A stretch of 64,000 nucleotides of DNA from Myroides sp. WP-1 (GCF_014145635.1 NZ_JACHTC010000002.1:310001-374000); one strand, 5' to 3'. Shown: positions 18,211 to 28,357, counted from the stretch's first letter. The notes: generated by a model not told the origin, from the sequence alone. Translations and numbers: made by a program.

Positions 18211-19512
18211 ATGAAAAAATTTGAAAAGGGGAATGCCAAACTTTTAAATGCTTGGGCATTTTACGATTGGGCGAATTCGGTTTATCCACTAGTGATATCG
18301 TCTTCTATTTTTCCGCTGTACTATGGAATGCTATTCAGAGCCAAAGAGATAGATCAGTATACTTTTTTTGGCGTGTCTATGAATAGCGAAAGCATAATTA
18401 GCTATATCACAGCTTTAGGTTTTTTAATCATTGCTTTTATCTCTCCTCTGTTATCGGGAATCGCAGATTATTTAGGTACTAAAAAGTTCTTCATGAAGCT
18501 CTTCTGTGGTATTGGAGCTGTATCTTGCATGTTGTTGTATTTTTTTAGTTTAGATTATTTTGGACTGAGCTTATTTATCTATATGATGGGCTTAATCGGT
18601 TTTTGGGGGAGTTTAGTCTTCTATAATTCCTATTTACCTGACATCGCTTATGAAGAACAACAAGATCGCATCAGTGCTAAAGGATATGCCTTGGGATATG
18701 TGGGGAGTGTGGTGTTGTTAATTCTCAACTTAGCATTAGTGATGAATGCCGAAAAATTGGGCTTTGATAACGGACAACAAGCCATGCGAATGTCTTTTAT
18801 TTTAGTAGGTGTTTGGTGGATTGTATTTAGTCAAATCACCTTTCGCAGATTGCCCGATTTTAAAAATGACAAAAAACTGTCGAAAGGAATCGTATTCAAT
18901 GGTTTTAAAGAATTAAAAAAAGTCATGGTGCTCCTACAAGAACAACGCGTATTAAAACGTTATTTAGTTGCGTTCTTTGTCTATAGTATGGCTGTGCAAA
19001 CCGTGATGATTATTGCTGCTTTTTTCGGTGAAAAGGAAATAGCTTGGCAAGACGATGAACAGCGTAGTATGGGGCTTATCGTCAGTATTATGTTGATTCA
19101 GCTCATTGCTATTGTCGGTGCATTTGCAACTTCTAGTCTGTCTAAGCGCATTGGCAATATATATACGCTCTGTGTTTTGAACGTGCTGTGGGTCTTTATT
19201 TGTATTTACGCCTACACCATCGTTTCTCCAAATGAGTTTTACGTTGCAGCTGCTTTTGTCGGATTGGTGATGGGAGGAATTCAGTCTCTATCGCGTTCAA
19301 CTTATGCGAAGTTGTTGCCCGAAACTACAGATACAACTTCCTTTTTTAGCTTTTATGATGTAACAGAAAAAATCGGTATTGTTGTAGGAATGTCTATCTA
19401 TGGGCTAATTAGTGACTTAACAGGTAAAATGCAGAATGCGATTTTATTCCTTATTCTCTTTTTTATCGTAGGTTTTTTCTTATTATTACGTGTAAACGAG
19501 AAGAAGAAATAA
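18211..19512 (+). CDS. MFS transporter, UMF1 (Atg22-like) family
   Basis: A 433-residue major-facilitator protein with about twelve membrane helices. Its start, NAWAFYDWANSVYPLVI, and the segments LSGIADYLGTKKFF and GGIQSLSRSTYAKLLPE are hallmarks of the UMF1/Atg22-like group. Bacterial substrates are not established; in yeast, Atg22 exports amino acids from the vacuole. The gene stands alone after a terminator. Confidence 0.87.
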   Translation: MKKFEKGNAKLLNAWAFYDWANSVYPLVISSSIFPLYYGMLFRAKEIDQYTFFGVSMNSESIISYITALGFLIIAFISPLLSGIADYLGTKKFFMKLFCGIGAVSCMLLYFFSLDYFGLSLFIYMMGLIGFWGSLVFYNSYLPDIAYEEQQDRISAKGYALGYVGSVVLLILNLALVMNAEKLGFDNGQQAMRMSFILVGVWWIVFSQITFRRLPDFKNDKKLSKGIVFNGFKELKKVMVLLQEQRVLKRYLVAFFVYSMAVQTVMIIAAFFGEKEIAWQDDEQRSMGLIVSIMLIQLIAIVGAFATSSLSKRIGNIYTLCVLNVLWVFICIYAYTIVSPNEFYVAAAFVGLVMGGIQSLSRSTYAKLLPETTDTTSFFSFYDVTEKIGIVVGMSIYGLISDLTGKMQNAILFLILFFIVGFFLLLRVNEKKK

Positions 19513-19573
19513 AAGAGAATATTTTTTGTTAATTTTTTTTTATTAAAAAAGTTTTAAAATCTATTAAAATATA

Positions 19574-19581
19574 TATATTTG
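19574..19581 (+). promoter_or_regulatory. -7 promoter box (TATATTTG) of unknown lipoprotein gene
   Basis: An exact TAnnTTTG match in a very AT-rich leader, 25 bases before the start codon at 19606. Confidence 0.5.
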
Positions 19582-19605
19582 AATTTGTAATTAGAATATG
19601 AAATT

Positions 19606-20616
19606 ATGAAGAGAATTTATTCGATATTGATGGGTATTAGCATCTTGGCTGTTGGAGGAGGATTAGTAACCTCTTGTAACAGTTCTGATAATAGCGACTT
19701 TTCAAGTGATCCAAATTATAAGGGACCAACTTTTGTTTCTCTTACTTTACCTGATACAACACGTATTGAAAAAGAAAATTTTATTGCTAGGCTAGATGTC
19801 AATGGAGAATTTACGTTGTTGCTAGATAGAATAGACAATGGAAATGAAAAATTTGAATTTAAGGTATTGCGATTCCAAGAAGGAAATTTTCCAACGAATC
19901 TAAACCCGATGACTTATCTATTGAGAACGGGAGAAGGTTCTTATGATGCATTTAGTTCTTTGGATATGATGGATCCAAAGAAAAATAATGGAATGATCAA
20001 AATTACAAAGATTGATAAAGAAGCAATGCTTGTTAGTGGGTCGTATAGTAGTTTGGTGAATCCTTCTCCTACAAATACTGCCTTATTGAGATCATTTAAT
20101 ATCTCAGGTGAATTTAAAAATATTCCATATAAAAGAGTAGGTGTACAAAGTGAATTTGGATTTGTTTACGCTACGTTGGATAATAGAGAAATGAAAGATC
20201 TTTTGGTGATTTCAAATCCAAAAGGTGATATCCAAAAAGGAAGAGCTGTAATTAAGGCAGAAAGTTCTTCTTTACGCAAGAGAATTATTGAAATTAGCTT
20301 TCCAAAAGAAGCGGGAGTAGGTGCATATGGTTACGATCAAGTAGACGTAGTATATACTTCAGAAAATGGAGTGAAATACTATTCTGATGCAGCGGCTAAA
20401 GATTTAGTGGGAAGTTCATTTAGAATTGAATCTATGGAGTCTAATATAGTAACAAATAGAACGACTTTTATTGGTAAGTTCTTGTTTAAATTAAAATCTA
20501 AAGAAGGAAGTGTAATTACGCTAGAGTTCGGTGATTTTAATGCAAGATTATTGATGAAAGAATCAGTAACAACTCCTAATCCTGATCCAGGTACTGGAGG
20601 TCCTATCGAATTATAA
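19606..20616 (+). CDS. Hypothetical lipoprotein
   Basis: I do not recognise this 336-residue protein. It has an N-terminal signal ending LVTSC, so it should be a lipoprotein. The rest is soluble, beta-rich and low in cysteine, with a proline/glycine-rich tail (NPDPGTGGPIEL). Codon use looks like its neighbours. It is monocistronic, with its own promoter box and terminator. Exposure on the cell surface or in the periplasm is inferred only from the signal. Confidence 0.8.
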   Translation: MKRIYSILMGISILAVGGGLVTSCNSSDNSDFSSDPNYKGPTFVSLTLPDTTRIEKENFIARLDVNGEFTLLLDRIDNGNEKFEFKVLRFQEGNFPTNLNPMTYLLRTGEGSYDAFSSLDMMDPKKNNGMIKITKIDKEAMLVSGSYSSLVNPSPTNTALLRSFNISGEFKNIPYKRVGVQSEFGFVYATLDNREMKDLLVISNPKGDIQKGRAVIKAESSSLRKRIIEISFPKEAGVGAYGYDQVDVVYTSENGVKYYSDAAAKDLVGSSFRIESMESNIVTNRTTFIGKFLFKLKSKEGSVITLEFGDFNARLLMKESVTTPNPDPGTGGPIEL

Positions 20617-20644
20617 TCGTGTATGAGATAAAAAAACTGACATA

Positions 20645-20671
20645 AGACCTTGCTTTATGCAAGGTTTTTTT
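20645..20671 (+). terminator. Intrinsic terminator after hypothetical lipoprotein
   Basis: A 7-bp stem ACCTTGC/GCAAGGT around TTTAT followed by a run of T. Confidence 0.8.
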
Positions 20672-20805
20672 ATGGCATAAAGATTGAACTACTACTGTAG
20701 TATGAAACTAGTTGGTAGTTGTTTTTGTTGATTATTAGATACTTAGTGTTTTTAATGGTGATTTTAGAATGAAGACTACTGACAAAATGACGTGATATTT
20801 ATAAT

Positions 20806-23274
20806 ATGGCAAACCAAAAAATAATAACATTAGATAATTTGATGCTTGATGATTTCTTAGATGGAGATTCGGAATTCATTCCTTTGTTAAGTCAAGAGGA
20901 TGAAGAAGAAATGAATAATGAAGAACTCCCTTTAGAATTGGCCATCTTGCCTTTGCGTAATATGGTTTTGTTTCCAGGTGTTGTTATTCCAATAACGGCA
21001 GGAAGAGATAAATCAATTAAGTTAATTGAAGCAGCAAATAAAAAAGGCAAAAGCATTGGGGTGGTAGCACAGATCAATGAAGATACGGAAGATCCCGGTT
21101 TGAATGATATTCACCACCACGGAACAGTAGCGCGTATTATCAAAGTTCTCAAGTTGCCTGATGGAAATGTAACGGTAATTTTACAAGGTAAAAAGCGATT
21201 TGAAATCGTTGAAATGATTAGTGAAAAACCATATTTGACAGCAACAGTAAAAGAATGCGAGGAAATACGTCCTGAAGCTGAAGATCCTGAGTTTTTAGCT
21301 GTTGTGGATTCGATAAAAGAACTTGCTGTTGAAATTATCAAAGAAAATCCCAATATTCCTACAGAGGCTTCTTTTGCAGTGAAGAATATTGAAAGCAATT
21401 CTTTCTTAATTAATTTTGTTTCATCAAATCTCAATCTAACAGTAGAAGATAAACAAAAATTATTGCATATCAATAATTTAAAAGAACGCGCGTATGAAAC
21501 GCTGCGTCTGATGAATGTTGAATTGCAAAAATTACAGCTGAAAAATACCATTCAGTCAAAGGTGCGTATTGATCTCGATCAACAACAAAAAGAGTACTTC
21601 CTTCATCAACAAATGAAAACAATCCAAGAGGAATTGGGTGGCTTTTCAAATGAAGAGGAATTTGAAGACATGCGCAAAAAAGCCAAAGATAAAAAATGGA
21701 GTAAAGAGGTGCGCGAGCGTTTTGACAAGGAATTGATGAAATGGCAACGCATGAATCCACAGGTAGCTGAATTTGGTATTCAACGCAATTACCTCGAACT
21801 TTTACTTGAGTTACCTTGGCAAAAATATTCAGATGATAAATTTGATCTAAAACGCTCTCAAAAGATTTTAGATAAAGATCATTACGGAATTGAAGACGTA
21901 AAGAAAAGAGTGTTAGAGCACATGGCTGTTTTGAAACTGCGCAATGACTTGAAAGCTCCTATTTTGTGTTTATATGGACCTCCAGGTGTGGGTAAAACTT
22001 CCATCGGGAAGTCAATTGCCAAAGCATTGGGACGTGAATATGTGCGTATTTCATTAGGTGGATTACGCGATGAAGCGGAAATTAGAGGACACAGAAAAAC
22101 ATATATCGGTGCGATGCCTGGACGTATCATTCAGAGTTTGAAAAAAGCCGGAACATCGAATCCTGTTTTCTTATTAGATGAAATTGATAAACTATCGGTG
22201 AGTAATAATGGAGATCCCTCTTCTGCTTTACTTGAAGTATTGGATCCAGAACAAAACAGCGATTTTTATGACAACTTCCTTGAAATGGGATATGATTTGT
22301 CTAAAGTGATGTTTATTGCTACTTCAAATAGCTTATCAACAATTCAACCTGCATTGAGAGATCGTATGGAAATCATTGAAATGACAGGGTATACGATTGA
22401 AGAAAAAGTAGAAATTGGGCGACAACATTTATTGCCAAAACAAATAGAAGAACACGGACTTACAGCGAAGGATTTAGTGATCGGTAAAAAACAAATGGAG
22501 TTTATCGTAACACATTATACGCGCGAGTCTGGAGTACGTGGATTAAACAAGCAGCTGGCTCATGTGGCTAGAGGTATTGCAAAAAACATTGTTTTAGAGG
22601 AAGAGTTTAATCCAAAAGTAACGGAAGAAGATATTCGAAAAATATTAGGTACTCCTCGATTTGAGGCTGATAAATACGAGAATAACGATGTTGCTGGTGT
22701 AGTTACAGGTTTGGCTTGGACAAGCGTTGGAGGAGATATTTTGTATATTGAATCTATTATTTCTAAAGGTAAAGGTGGATTGAGTATCACCGGAAATTTA
22801 GGAACCGTGATGAAAGAATCAGCGACAATTGCGTTGGAATATATCAAAGCACATGCTGACGAATGGGGAATTGCCCCAGATGTATTTGAGCAATATAAAA
22901 TTCATATTCACGTTCCTGAAGGAGCTACACCAAAAGATGGACCAAGTGCGGGTATTACTATGTTGACGTCTATGGTTTCTTCGTTCACTCAACGAAAAGT
23001 GAAGAAAAATTTAGCGATGACAGGAGAAATTACCCTAAGAGGAAAAGTATTGCCTGTTGGTGGTATTAAAGAAAAAATATTGGCGGCAAAACGCGCTAAT
23101 ATCAAAGAAATTATCTTGTGTAAAGAGAATAGAAAAGATATTGAAGAAATTAAAGAAGACTATGTAAAAGGCCTGACCTTCCATTATGTTGATCGTATGG
23201 ATGAAGTGTTGAAAATAGCACTTTTAGACGAAAAAGTTAAAAAAGCAAAACAGTTCAGCATAGAGAAAGCCTAA
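20806..23274 (+). CDS. lon: ATP-dependent protease La (Lon)
   Basis: An 822-residue LonA protease that degrades misfolded and regulatory proteins in the cytoplasm. The N-terminal substrate-binding domain begins at ELPLELAILPLRNMVLFPG. The AAA+ module has GPPGVGKTS (about residue 390) and the Walker B FLLDEIDK. The protease domain has the catalytic serine in PKDGPSAGITM and the lysine in GGIKEKILAAKR. It carries a slightly longer acidic N-terminal tail than E. coli Lon. It sits alone between hairpins. Confidence 0.98.
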   Translation: MANQKIITLDNLMLDDFLDGDSEFIPLLSQEDEEEMNNEELPLELAILPLRNMVLFPGVVIPITAGRDKSIKLIEAANKKGKSIGVVAQINEDTEDPGLNDIHHHGTVARIIKVLKLPDGNVTVILQGKKRFEIVEMISEKPYLTATVKECEEIRPEAEDPEFLAVVDSIKELAVEIIKENPNIPTEASFAVKNIESNSFLINFVSSNLNLTVEDKQKLLHINNLKERAYETLRLMNVELQKLQLKNTIQSKVRIDLDQQQKEYFLHQQMKTIQEELGGFSNEEEFEDMRKKAKDKKWSKEVRERFDKELMKWQRMNPQVAEFGIQRNYLELLLELPWQKYSDDKFDLKRSQKILDKDHYGIEDVKKRVLEHMAVLKLRNDLKAPILCLYGPPGVGKTSIGKSIAKALGREYVRISLGGLRDEAEIRGHRKTYIGAMPGRIIQSLKKAGTSNPVFLLDEIDKLSVSNNGDPSSALLEVLDPEQNSDFYDNFLEMGYDLSKVMFIATSNSLSTIQPALRDRMEIIEMTGYTIEEKVEIGRQHLLPKQIEEHGLTAKDLVIGKKQMEFIVTHYTRESGVRGLNKQLAHVARGIAKNIVLEEEFNPKVTEEDIRKILGTPRFEADKYENNDVAGVVTGLAWTSVGGDILYIESIISKGKGGLSITGNLGTVMKESATIALEYIKAHADEWGIAPDVFEQYKIHIHVPEGATPKDGPSAGITMLTSMVSSFTQRKVKKNLAMTGEITLRGKVLPVGGIKEKILAAKRANIKEIILCKENRKDIEEIKEDYVKGLTFHYVDRMDEVLKIALLDEKVKKAKQFSIEKA

Positions 23275-23300
23275 CCATTCATAAACGGAATAAACAAGAG

Positions 23301-23338
23301 AAAGCAGTAGTAAATTATTTATTACTGCTTTTTTTTTA
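23301..23338 (+). terminator. Intrinsic terminator after lon
   Basis: An AGCAGTA-based stem (one G-U pair) followed by a run of nine T. Confidence 0.82.
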
Positions 23339-23435
23339 TCAATGATCTTCAAGATCACCAACGATCAACCAACACTTCCTTTTTTATAATTGTTTTTGAA
23401 AATGTAATATATTAGCGACGTAATACAAATGTCTC

Positions 23436-24458
23436 ATGAAGAATTCAATATCGTGGATAGGCCTGACCGTGATCTGCTTGCTATCGTGTAAAACCTATAG
23501 CCAAGTAGGGGCTGATTATACCTATCAGTTTTTGAATTTACCTTCTTCACCCATTCAGGCTGCTCTTGGAGGAAAAAACTTTGCTTCTTCCACTAAAGTG
23601 AGTCAAGCCTTTTTGAATCCTGCCGTGATCAATGAAGAGATGAACAACCAATTAGAAGCTAGCTTTAGCCGCGTGTATGGAGCAGCTAATTACGGCTCTT
23701 TAGGGTATTCTAAGACCTTTCGATCCAAGCACAATCTCTTTGTAGGAGTTAATTATCTCAACTATGGCGACATGGAAGGATATGATGAGTTTGGTAGCTA
23801 TACAGGTAGTTTTCAGGGGAATGAAGTGGCTCTTACAATGGGATCTTCCTATCAAATAGAGCAATCGGATTGGCATGTTGGAGCAAATGTAAAATTTGTT
23901 TTTTCGTCTTTGGAGTCATATCAATCTATTGGTGCGGCTATTGACTTAGGGGTGCTCTATAGAGACGAAATTGGTCAATGGGATTTTGCCTTCACCGCCC
24001 GTAATTTGGGGGCTCAGCTAAAAACCTATGCAGATTATAGAGAAAAATTACCATTAGATGTCGCAATTTCTGTTTCGAAAGAATTAGAAAACGTACCTTT
24101 GCGTTGGCACATTACAATAGATAATTTACAACAATGGGATTTGTCCTTTTCAAACCCCAATAGAGGGACTACGTCTATAGACGAAGAATTTAAAGAAGAA
24201 AAGGTCAGTTTTTTTAATAATGCCCTTAGGCATTTTATTGTTGGAGTAGAACTTTTTCCTAGAAAGAAGTTCCAAGTCCGTTTGGGCTATAACTTCCGAA
24301 AAGGAGAAGAATTGCGAATTGTTGATAATAGACATTTCGCAGGAATCTCTGCGGGAGTTGGTTTGCAACTCAAACGCTTTAAATTCGACTATTCTTATGC
24401 ACGCCAAACCACAGCAGCAAACACAAGTATGTTTGGTGTTCGTTTTGATATGAATTAA
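23436..24458 (+). CDS. porQ: Type IX secretion system protein PorQ
   Basis: A 340-residue outer-membrane beta-barrel protein of the PorV/PorQ (FadL-like) group, needed with PorU, PorV and PorZ for attaching type IX secretion substrates to the surface. After a signal peptide, the mature start FLNLPSSPIQAALGGKNFASS is the typical PorQ signature, and the protein ends in an aromatic-rich strand (MFGVRFDMN). It precedes cmk by 17 bases, and the two are likely in one transcript. This is good evidence that the organism has a type IX system. Confidence 0.88.
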   Translation: MKNSISWIGLTVICLLSCKTYSQVGADYTYQFLNLPSSPIQAALGGKNFASSTKVSQAFLNPAVINEEMNNQLEASFSRVYGAANYGSLGYSKTFRSKHNLFVGVNYLNYGDMEGYDEFGSYTGSFQGNEVALTMGSSYQIEQSDWHVGANVKFVFSSLESYQSIGAAIDLGVLYRDEIGQWDFAFTARNLGAQLKTYADYREKLPLDVAISVSKELENVPLRWHITIDNLQQWDLSFSNPNRGTTSIDEEFKEEKVSFFNNALRHFIVGVELFPRKKFQVRLGYNFRKGEELRIVDNRHFAGISAGVGLQLKRFKFDYSYARQTTAANTSMFGVRFDMN

Positions 24459-24475
24459 TTGTAAATTTTTCAAAT

Positions 24476-25159
24476 TTGAAAAAGATAACTATAGCAATTG
24501 ACGGTTTTTCTTCTACAGGAAAAAGTACGTTAGCAAAAGCACTGGCCAAGTCATTAGGTTATATCTATATTGACACGGGTGCAATGTATCGTGCAGTGAC
24601 ACTTTTTGCCATGCGCAAAGGACTGATCTCAACTAAAAGTTTTGATCAAGCTCGATTAGTCGAACTGTTAGATACCTTTGATGTTCACTTTGAATACAAT
24701 GTGTCTAAAGGGTATGCCGATATTTATTTAAATCAAGAAAATGTAGAAGAGCTCATCCGTACACTCGAAGTGTCGCAATTTGTAAGTCAAATCGCCGCTG
24801 TATCGGAAGTGAGAAGAAAATTAGTTGAACAACAGCAAAACCTAGGTAAAGCGAAAGGTGTTGTCATGGATGGTAGGGATATTGGAACCGTAGTTTTTCC
24901 TGATGCAGAGCTGAAAATTTTCATGACGGCTTCACCCGAAATTCGAGCAGAAAGACGCTTTAAAGAATTAAAAGAAAAGAATAGCAATGTTGAGTACGAA
25001 GAAGTTTTTCGAAATGTAGTGGAAAGAGATAAAATCGATACCGCTAGAGAAGACTCTCCTTTAGTAAAAGCAGCAGATGCTGTTGAAATTGATAATTCTA
25101 ATTTATCAAGAGAAGAGCAATTTGATTTAATCCTCCAATTAGTAAAAGAAAGAATTTAA
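24476..25159 (+). CDS. cmk: Cytidylate kinase
   Basis: A 227-residue (d)CMP kinase that phosphorylates CMP and dCMP for nucleotide recycling. It has the P-loop GFSSTGKSTLAKALA, the DTGAMYRAV loop, GRDIGTVVFPDAELKIFMTAS and ERDKIDTAREDSPL in normal order. The start codon is TTG at 24476 (protein KKITIAIDG after the initiator). No in-frame ATG fits better, and the P-loop lies just after. This rare start may keep expression low. Confidence 0.95.
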   Translation: MKKITIAIDGFSSTGKSTLAKALAKSLGYIYIDTGAMYRAVTLFAMRKGLISTKSFDQARLVELLDTFDVHFEYNVSKGYADIYLNQENVEELIRTLEVSQFVSQIAAVSEVRRKLVEQQQNLGKAKGVVMDGRDIGTVVFPDAELKIFMTASPEIRAERRFKELKEKNSNVEYEEVFRNVVERDKIDTAREDSPLVKAADAVEIDNSNLSREEQFDLILQLVKERI

Positions 25160-25161
25160 AA

Positions 25162-25236
25162 ATGATGGACGGAAATAATCAAGAAGGAAATCCCAATGCT
25201 GTTTATTTCCATACACGATACACAATAGAATTATGA
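25162..25236 (+). CDS. Possible 24-residue leader/micro-ORF
   Basis: An ATG at 25162 opens a 24-codon frame, ending in a TGA that overlaps the ATG of the nucleoside-carrier gene (ATGA). The stop of cmk lies 2 bases upstream. The arrangement cmk stop, micro-ORF, overlapping start would couple translation of the carrier to the upstream gene. The peptide has no recognisable family. It could equally be a chance frame. Confidence 0.3.
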   Translation: MMDGNNQEGNPNAVYFHTRYTIEL

Positions 25237-26567
25237 ATGTGAAATTAAAACTAACGTTTATGAACTTCCTCGAATTTGCTGTTTGGGGAGCTTATTTAAC
25301 GTCAATGGGAAACTATTTAGGATCTATAGGATTAGGACCTAAAATTGGCTCGTTTTATGCTATGCAGGGAATTGTGTCTATATTCATGCCTGCAATCATG
25401 GGAATCGTAGCGGATCGCTGGATTCCAGTACAACGTTTATTAGGAATCAATCACTTGCTAGCAGCCCTTTTTATGTTTGCTACAGGGTATTATGGTTATG
25501 TTTCGGGAGAAAATGTAGATTTTACTACCATTTTTACCTTGTATACCATTAGTGTGGCTTTCTTTATGCCAACGATTGCGCTTTCCAATTCTACAGCTTA
25601 TACGGTGTTAAAACAAAATCAATTGGATGTAATTAAAGCCTTTCCACCTATTCGAACATTCGGAACTATTGGCTTTATCATTGCCATGTTGTTTGTAAAC
25701 TTCTTTGGGTATACGGACGGGACACTCGGTTTTAACTTCAGTAGTAGTCCTGATTTTATTAGTTTTCAACAAGATTACCACCAGTTTTACGTATCCGGAT
25801 TTTTAGGTGTTGTCCTGTTTCTATACAGTTTTGCTTTACCTAATTGTCCTGTAAATAAATCAAAGGAAAAACGCTCCTTGGCTGATGCCTTTGGATTAAA
25901 AGCATTTGCTTTATTCAAGCAAAAGAAAATGGCGATTTTCTTTATATTCTCTATGTTATTAGGGGTGTCGCTGCAGATCACCAATGGATATGCCAATCCT
26001 TTCATCACAACGTTTAAAAAGATTCCTGAATACGCAGATACTTGGGGAGCAAGTAATGCTAATGCCTTAATATCGCTTTCTCAAATTTCAGAAACCCTGT
26101 GCATCTTGTTGATTCCTTTCTTCTTGAAGCGCTTTGGTATTAAAGTGGTGATGTTGATGTCGATGATTGCTTGGGTATTGCGCTTTGGATTATTCGGATT
26201 AGGAGATCCTGGAAATGGCGTGTGGATGTTTATCTTATCCATGATCGTTTATGGAATAGCTTTTGACTTCTTCAATGTATCAGGGTCTTTATATGTAGAT
26301 AATGAAACCAGTGAAGATATTCGCTCATCTGCTCAAGGGGTATTCATGATGATGACCAACGGATTTGGCGCAACCATCGGAATGTTCTTGGCTCAAGCCG
26401 TAGTAAATCACTATGTATATAGTCAGGAAGATTTGGTACTACAAGTAGAAGGATGGCGACATTCGTGGATCATCTTCGCCCTGTTCTCTTTAGTGGTGAC
26501 GATTTTATTTGCGATTGTCTTCAAATACAAACACAAACCGGAAGATGTAGAACATCTTTCGCATTAA
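25233..26567 (+). CDS. Nucleoside:H+ symporter, NupG-like MFS permease
   Basis: A 444-residue carrier with twelve helices, very similar to E. coli NupG. Shared stretches include the start (MNVKLKLTFMNFLEF), PPIRTFGTIGFI, MAIFFIFSMLLG, SQISETLCIL, SMIVYGIAFDFFN and SAQGVFMMMTNGFG. It should import nucleosides with protons. Its position after cmk suggests pyrimidine salvage as the shared theme. The start overlaps the micro-ORF above by 4 bases. A strong two-way terminator follows. Confidence 0.9.
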   Translation: MNVKLKLTFMNFLEFAVWGAYLTSMGNYLGSIGLGPKIGSFYAMQGIVSIFMPAIMGIVADRWIPVQRLLGINHLLAALFMFATGYYGYVSGENVDFTTIFTLYTISVAFFMPTIALSNSTAYTVLKQNQLDVIKAFPPIRTFGTIGFIIAMLFVNFFGYTDGTLGFNFSSSPDFISFQQDYHQFYVSGFLGVVLFLYSFALPNCPVNKSKEKRSLADAFGLKAFALFKQKKMAIFFIFSMLLGVSLQITNGYANPFITTFKKIPEYADTWGASNANALISLSQISETLCILLIPFFLKRFGIKVVMLMSMIAWVLRFGLFGLGDPGNGVWMFILSMIVYGIAFDFFNVSGSLYVDNETSEDIRSSAQGVFMMMTNGFGATIGMFLAQAVVNHYVYSQEDLVLQVEGWRHSWIIFALFSLVVTILFAIVFKYKHKPEDVEHLSH

Positions 26568-26570
26568 TAA

Positions 26571-26604
26571 AAAAAAGCAGTAGATTTCTTTCTACTGCTT
26601 TTTT
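26571..26604. terminator. Bidirectional terminator between nupG-like gene and fumC
   Basis: A 13-bp stem AAAAAAGCAGTAG/CTACTGCTTTTTT lying between converging genes, with A and T runs on the two sides. Confidence 0.88.
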
Positions 26605-26645
26605 CGTTTTTAACTAAAGTAGTTTCTATAACTGTTAACAGTAAA

Positions 26646-28037
26646 CTAATTCCCGATCATCTTCTTCGGATCTACCCAAAGGTCAAAATCCTCTGGTGTC
26701 ACATAGCCCAAGCGAACTGCTTCCTCTTTAAGCGTTGTACCATTGGCATGAGCCGTTTGTGCAATCTCAGCTGCTTTGTAATAACCTATTTTGGTATTGA
26801 GGGCCGTAACCAGCATTAATGAATTGTCTACTAATTCTTGAATGCGTTTGTGATTAGGTTCAATGCCTTGTGCACAGTGTTCATCAAAAGACACACAAGC
26901 ATCCCCAATTAATTTAGCTGATTGAATAAAATTAGCCGCCATCACGGGTTTGAATACATTCAATTCATATTGCCCTTGAGTACCACTAAAGGAAATCGTT
27001 ACATCATTCCCCAATACTTGAGCGGCCACCATCGTTAATGCCTCACATTGGGTTGGATTTACTTTACCTGGCATGATAGAAGATCCTGGTTCATTCGCAG
27101 GGATGATAATCTCACCAATTCCTGAGCGAGGACCAGAAGCTAACATACGAACATCATTGGCAATTTTATAGAGAGAAACAGCCAACTGCTTTAAAGCACC
27201 ATGTGTTTCTACAATCGCATCATGCGCTGCTAGCGCTTCGAATTTATTAGGTGCCGTTACAAAAGGTAACTTTGTAAAGTCAGCAATGTGTTTAGCAACT
27301 ACCACGTCGTAATTTACGGGTGTGTTTAATCCCGTACCAACAGCCGTTCCCCCCAAAGCCAATTCCGCTAAGTGAGGCAACGTATTTTGGAGCGCTTTTA
27401 GGCCGTGTTCCAACTGAGCGACATAACCTGAAATTTCTTGTCCTAACGTTAATGGAGTCGCATCCATTAAGTGCGTACGCCCAATTTTTACCACGTCTTT
27501 GTATTCCTTTGCTTTTGCCGCTAACGTATTTTTTAATTGCGTTACACCCGGAATCGTTGATTCAATTACAGCTTTATATGCTGCAATGTGCATAGCCGTA
27601 GGGTAGGTGTCATTGGAAGATTGTGATTTGTTGACATCGTCATTGGCTTTCAATACAGGTTCTCCTTCGCCAATGCCAAATCCTGCCAATACTTGTGCGC
27701 GATTAGCAATCACCTCATTGACATTCATATTCGATTGCGTACCCGAACCCGTTTGCCAAATAACCAAAGGAAACTGATCGTCTAATTTTCCTGCAACAAT
27801 CTCATCACACACTTGTGCAATGGCATCTCGTTTCTCCTGACTCAATACCTGTAAATCAAAATTGGCATAAGCAGCAGCTTTTTTTAAATAAGCAAAAGCC
27901 TCAATAATTTCATGGGGCATCGATGCTTCAGGGCCAATTTTAAAATTATTTCTCGAACGCTCTGTCTGTGCTCCCCAATACTTGTCTTTGGGAACTTGAA
28001 CTTCTCCAATGGTGTCTTTTTCTATTCTATAGTCCAT
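26646..28037 (-). CDS. fumC: Class II fumarate hydratase
   Basis: A 463-residue iron-independent fumarase of the TCA cycle (fumarate to L-malate). It shows the superfamily signature [15 protein letters not shown]. Earlier it has [18 protein letters not shown] and the [14 protein letters not shown] substrate-binding region, with [23 protein letters not shown] residues ([16 protein letters not shown]). Length is normal. It is monocistronic. The short repeat ACTGTTAAC follows its stop codon. Confidence 0.97.
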   Translation of the reverse strand: MDYRIEKDTIGEVQVPKDKYWGAQTERSRNNFKIGPEASMPHEIIEAFAYLKKAAAYANFDLQVLSQEKRDAIAQVCDEIVAGKLDDQFPLVIWQTGSGTQSNMNVNEVIANRAQVLAGFGIGEGEPVLKANDDVNKSQSSNDTYPTAMHIAAYKAVIESTIPGVTQLKNTLAAKAKEYKDVVKIGRTHLMDATPLTLGQEISGYVAQLEHGLKALQNTLPHLAELALGGTAVGTGLNTPVNYDVVVAKHIADFTKLPFVTAPNKFEALAAHDAIVETHGALKQLAVSLYKIANDVRMLASGPRSGIGEIIIPANEPGSSIMPGKVNPTQCEALTMVAAQVLGNDVTISFSGTQGQYELNVFKPVMAANFIQSAKLIGDACVSFDEHCAQGIEPNHKRIQELVDNSLMLVTALNTKIGYYKAAEIAQTAHANGTTLKEEAVRLGYVTPEDFDLWVDPKKMIGN

Positions 28038-28122
28038 GATGTGATTTGTATTTAAAATTACCTTAAAGGTACTGAATTATTTAGTTTGATTCTAAAGAAG
28101 AGGTAAAATAAAATGGGAGGTA

Positions 28123-28152
28123 TTGTCATATCGAGAAAAGAATGTATATTTG
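28123..28152 (+). promoter_or_regulatory. Promoter (TTG-N19-TATATTTG) of small membrane protein gene
   Basis: A -33-like TTG at 28123-28125 and a TAnnTTTG box at 28145-28152, with 19 bases between. Because the box lies after an upstream ATG at 28142, that ATG cannot be the start on this transcript. Confidence 0.55.
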
Positions 28153-28180
28153 GGACGTATACAAAAAAATCCGGAATAAA

Positions 28181-28357
28181 ATGTTTGAATTTCAACAGTA
28201 TTTAGGTTTCATCGTAGCCATGACCGTTATTACAATGGCGTTTTGGCTTTTGATATTCTTAATTGGTTTCGCTTGCTACTGGGCAACTGGAGGCGCAATG
28301 GAGTTATTAAAAGAGAAGAAAGCTAAAAAACAACAGTTAGAAGAAAGTCAAATGTAG
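28181..28357 (+). CDS. Small membrane protein, unknown
   Basis: A 58-residue protein starting MFEFQQYLG, with one long hydrophobic helix (about residues 10-38) and a lysine-rich basic tail. The start at 28181 is preferred because the promoter box overlaps the alternative ATG at 28142. I do not recognise it. A single-pass protein with a basic cytoplasmic tail is seen. A terminator follows. Confidence 0.55.
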   Translation: MFEFQQYLGFIVAMTVITMAFWLLIFLIGFACYWATGGAMELLKEKKAKKQQLEESQM

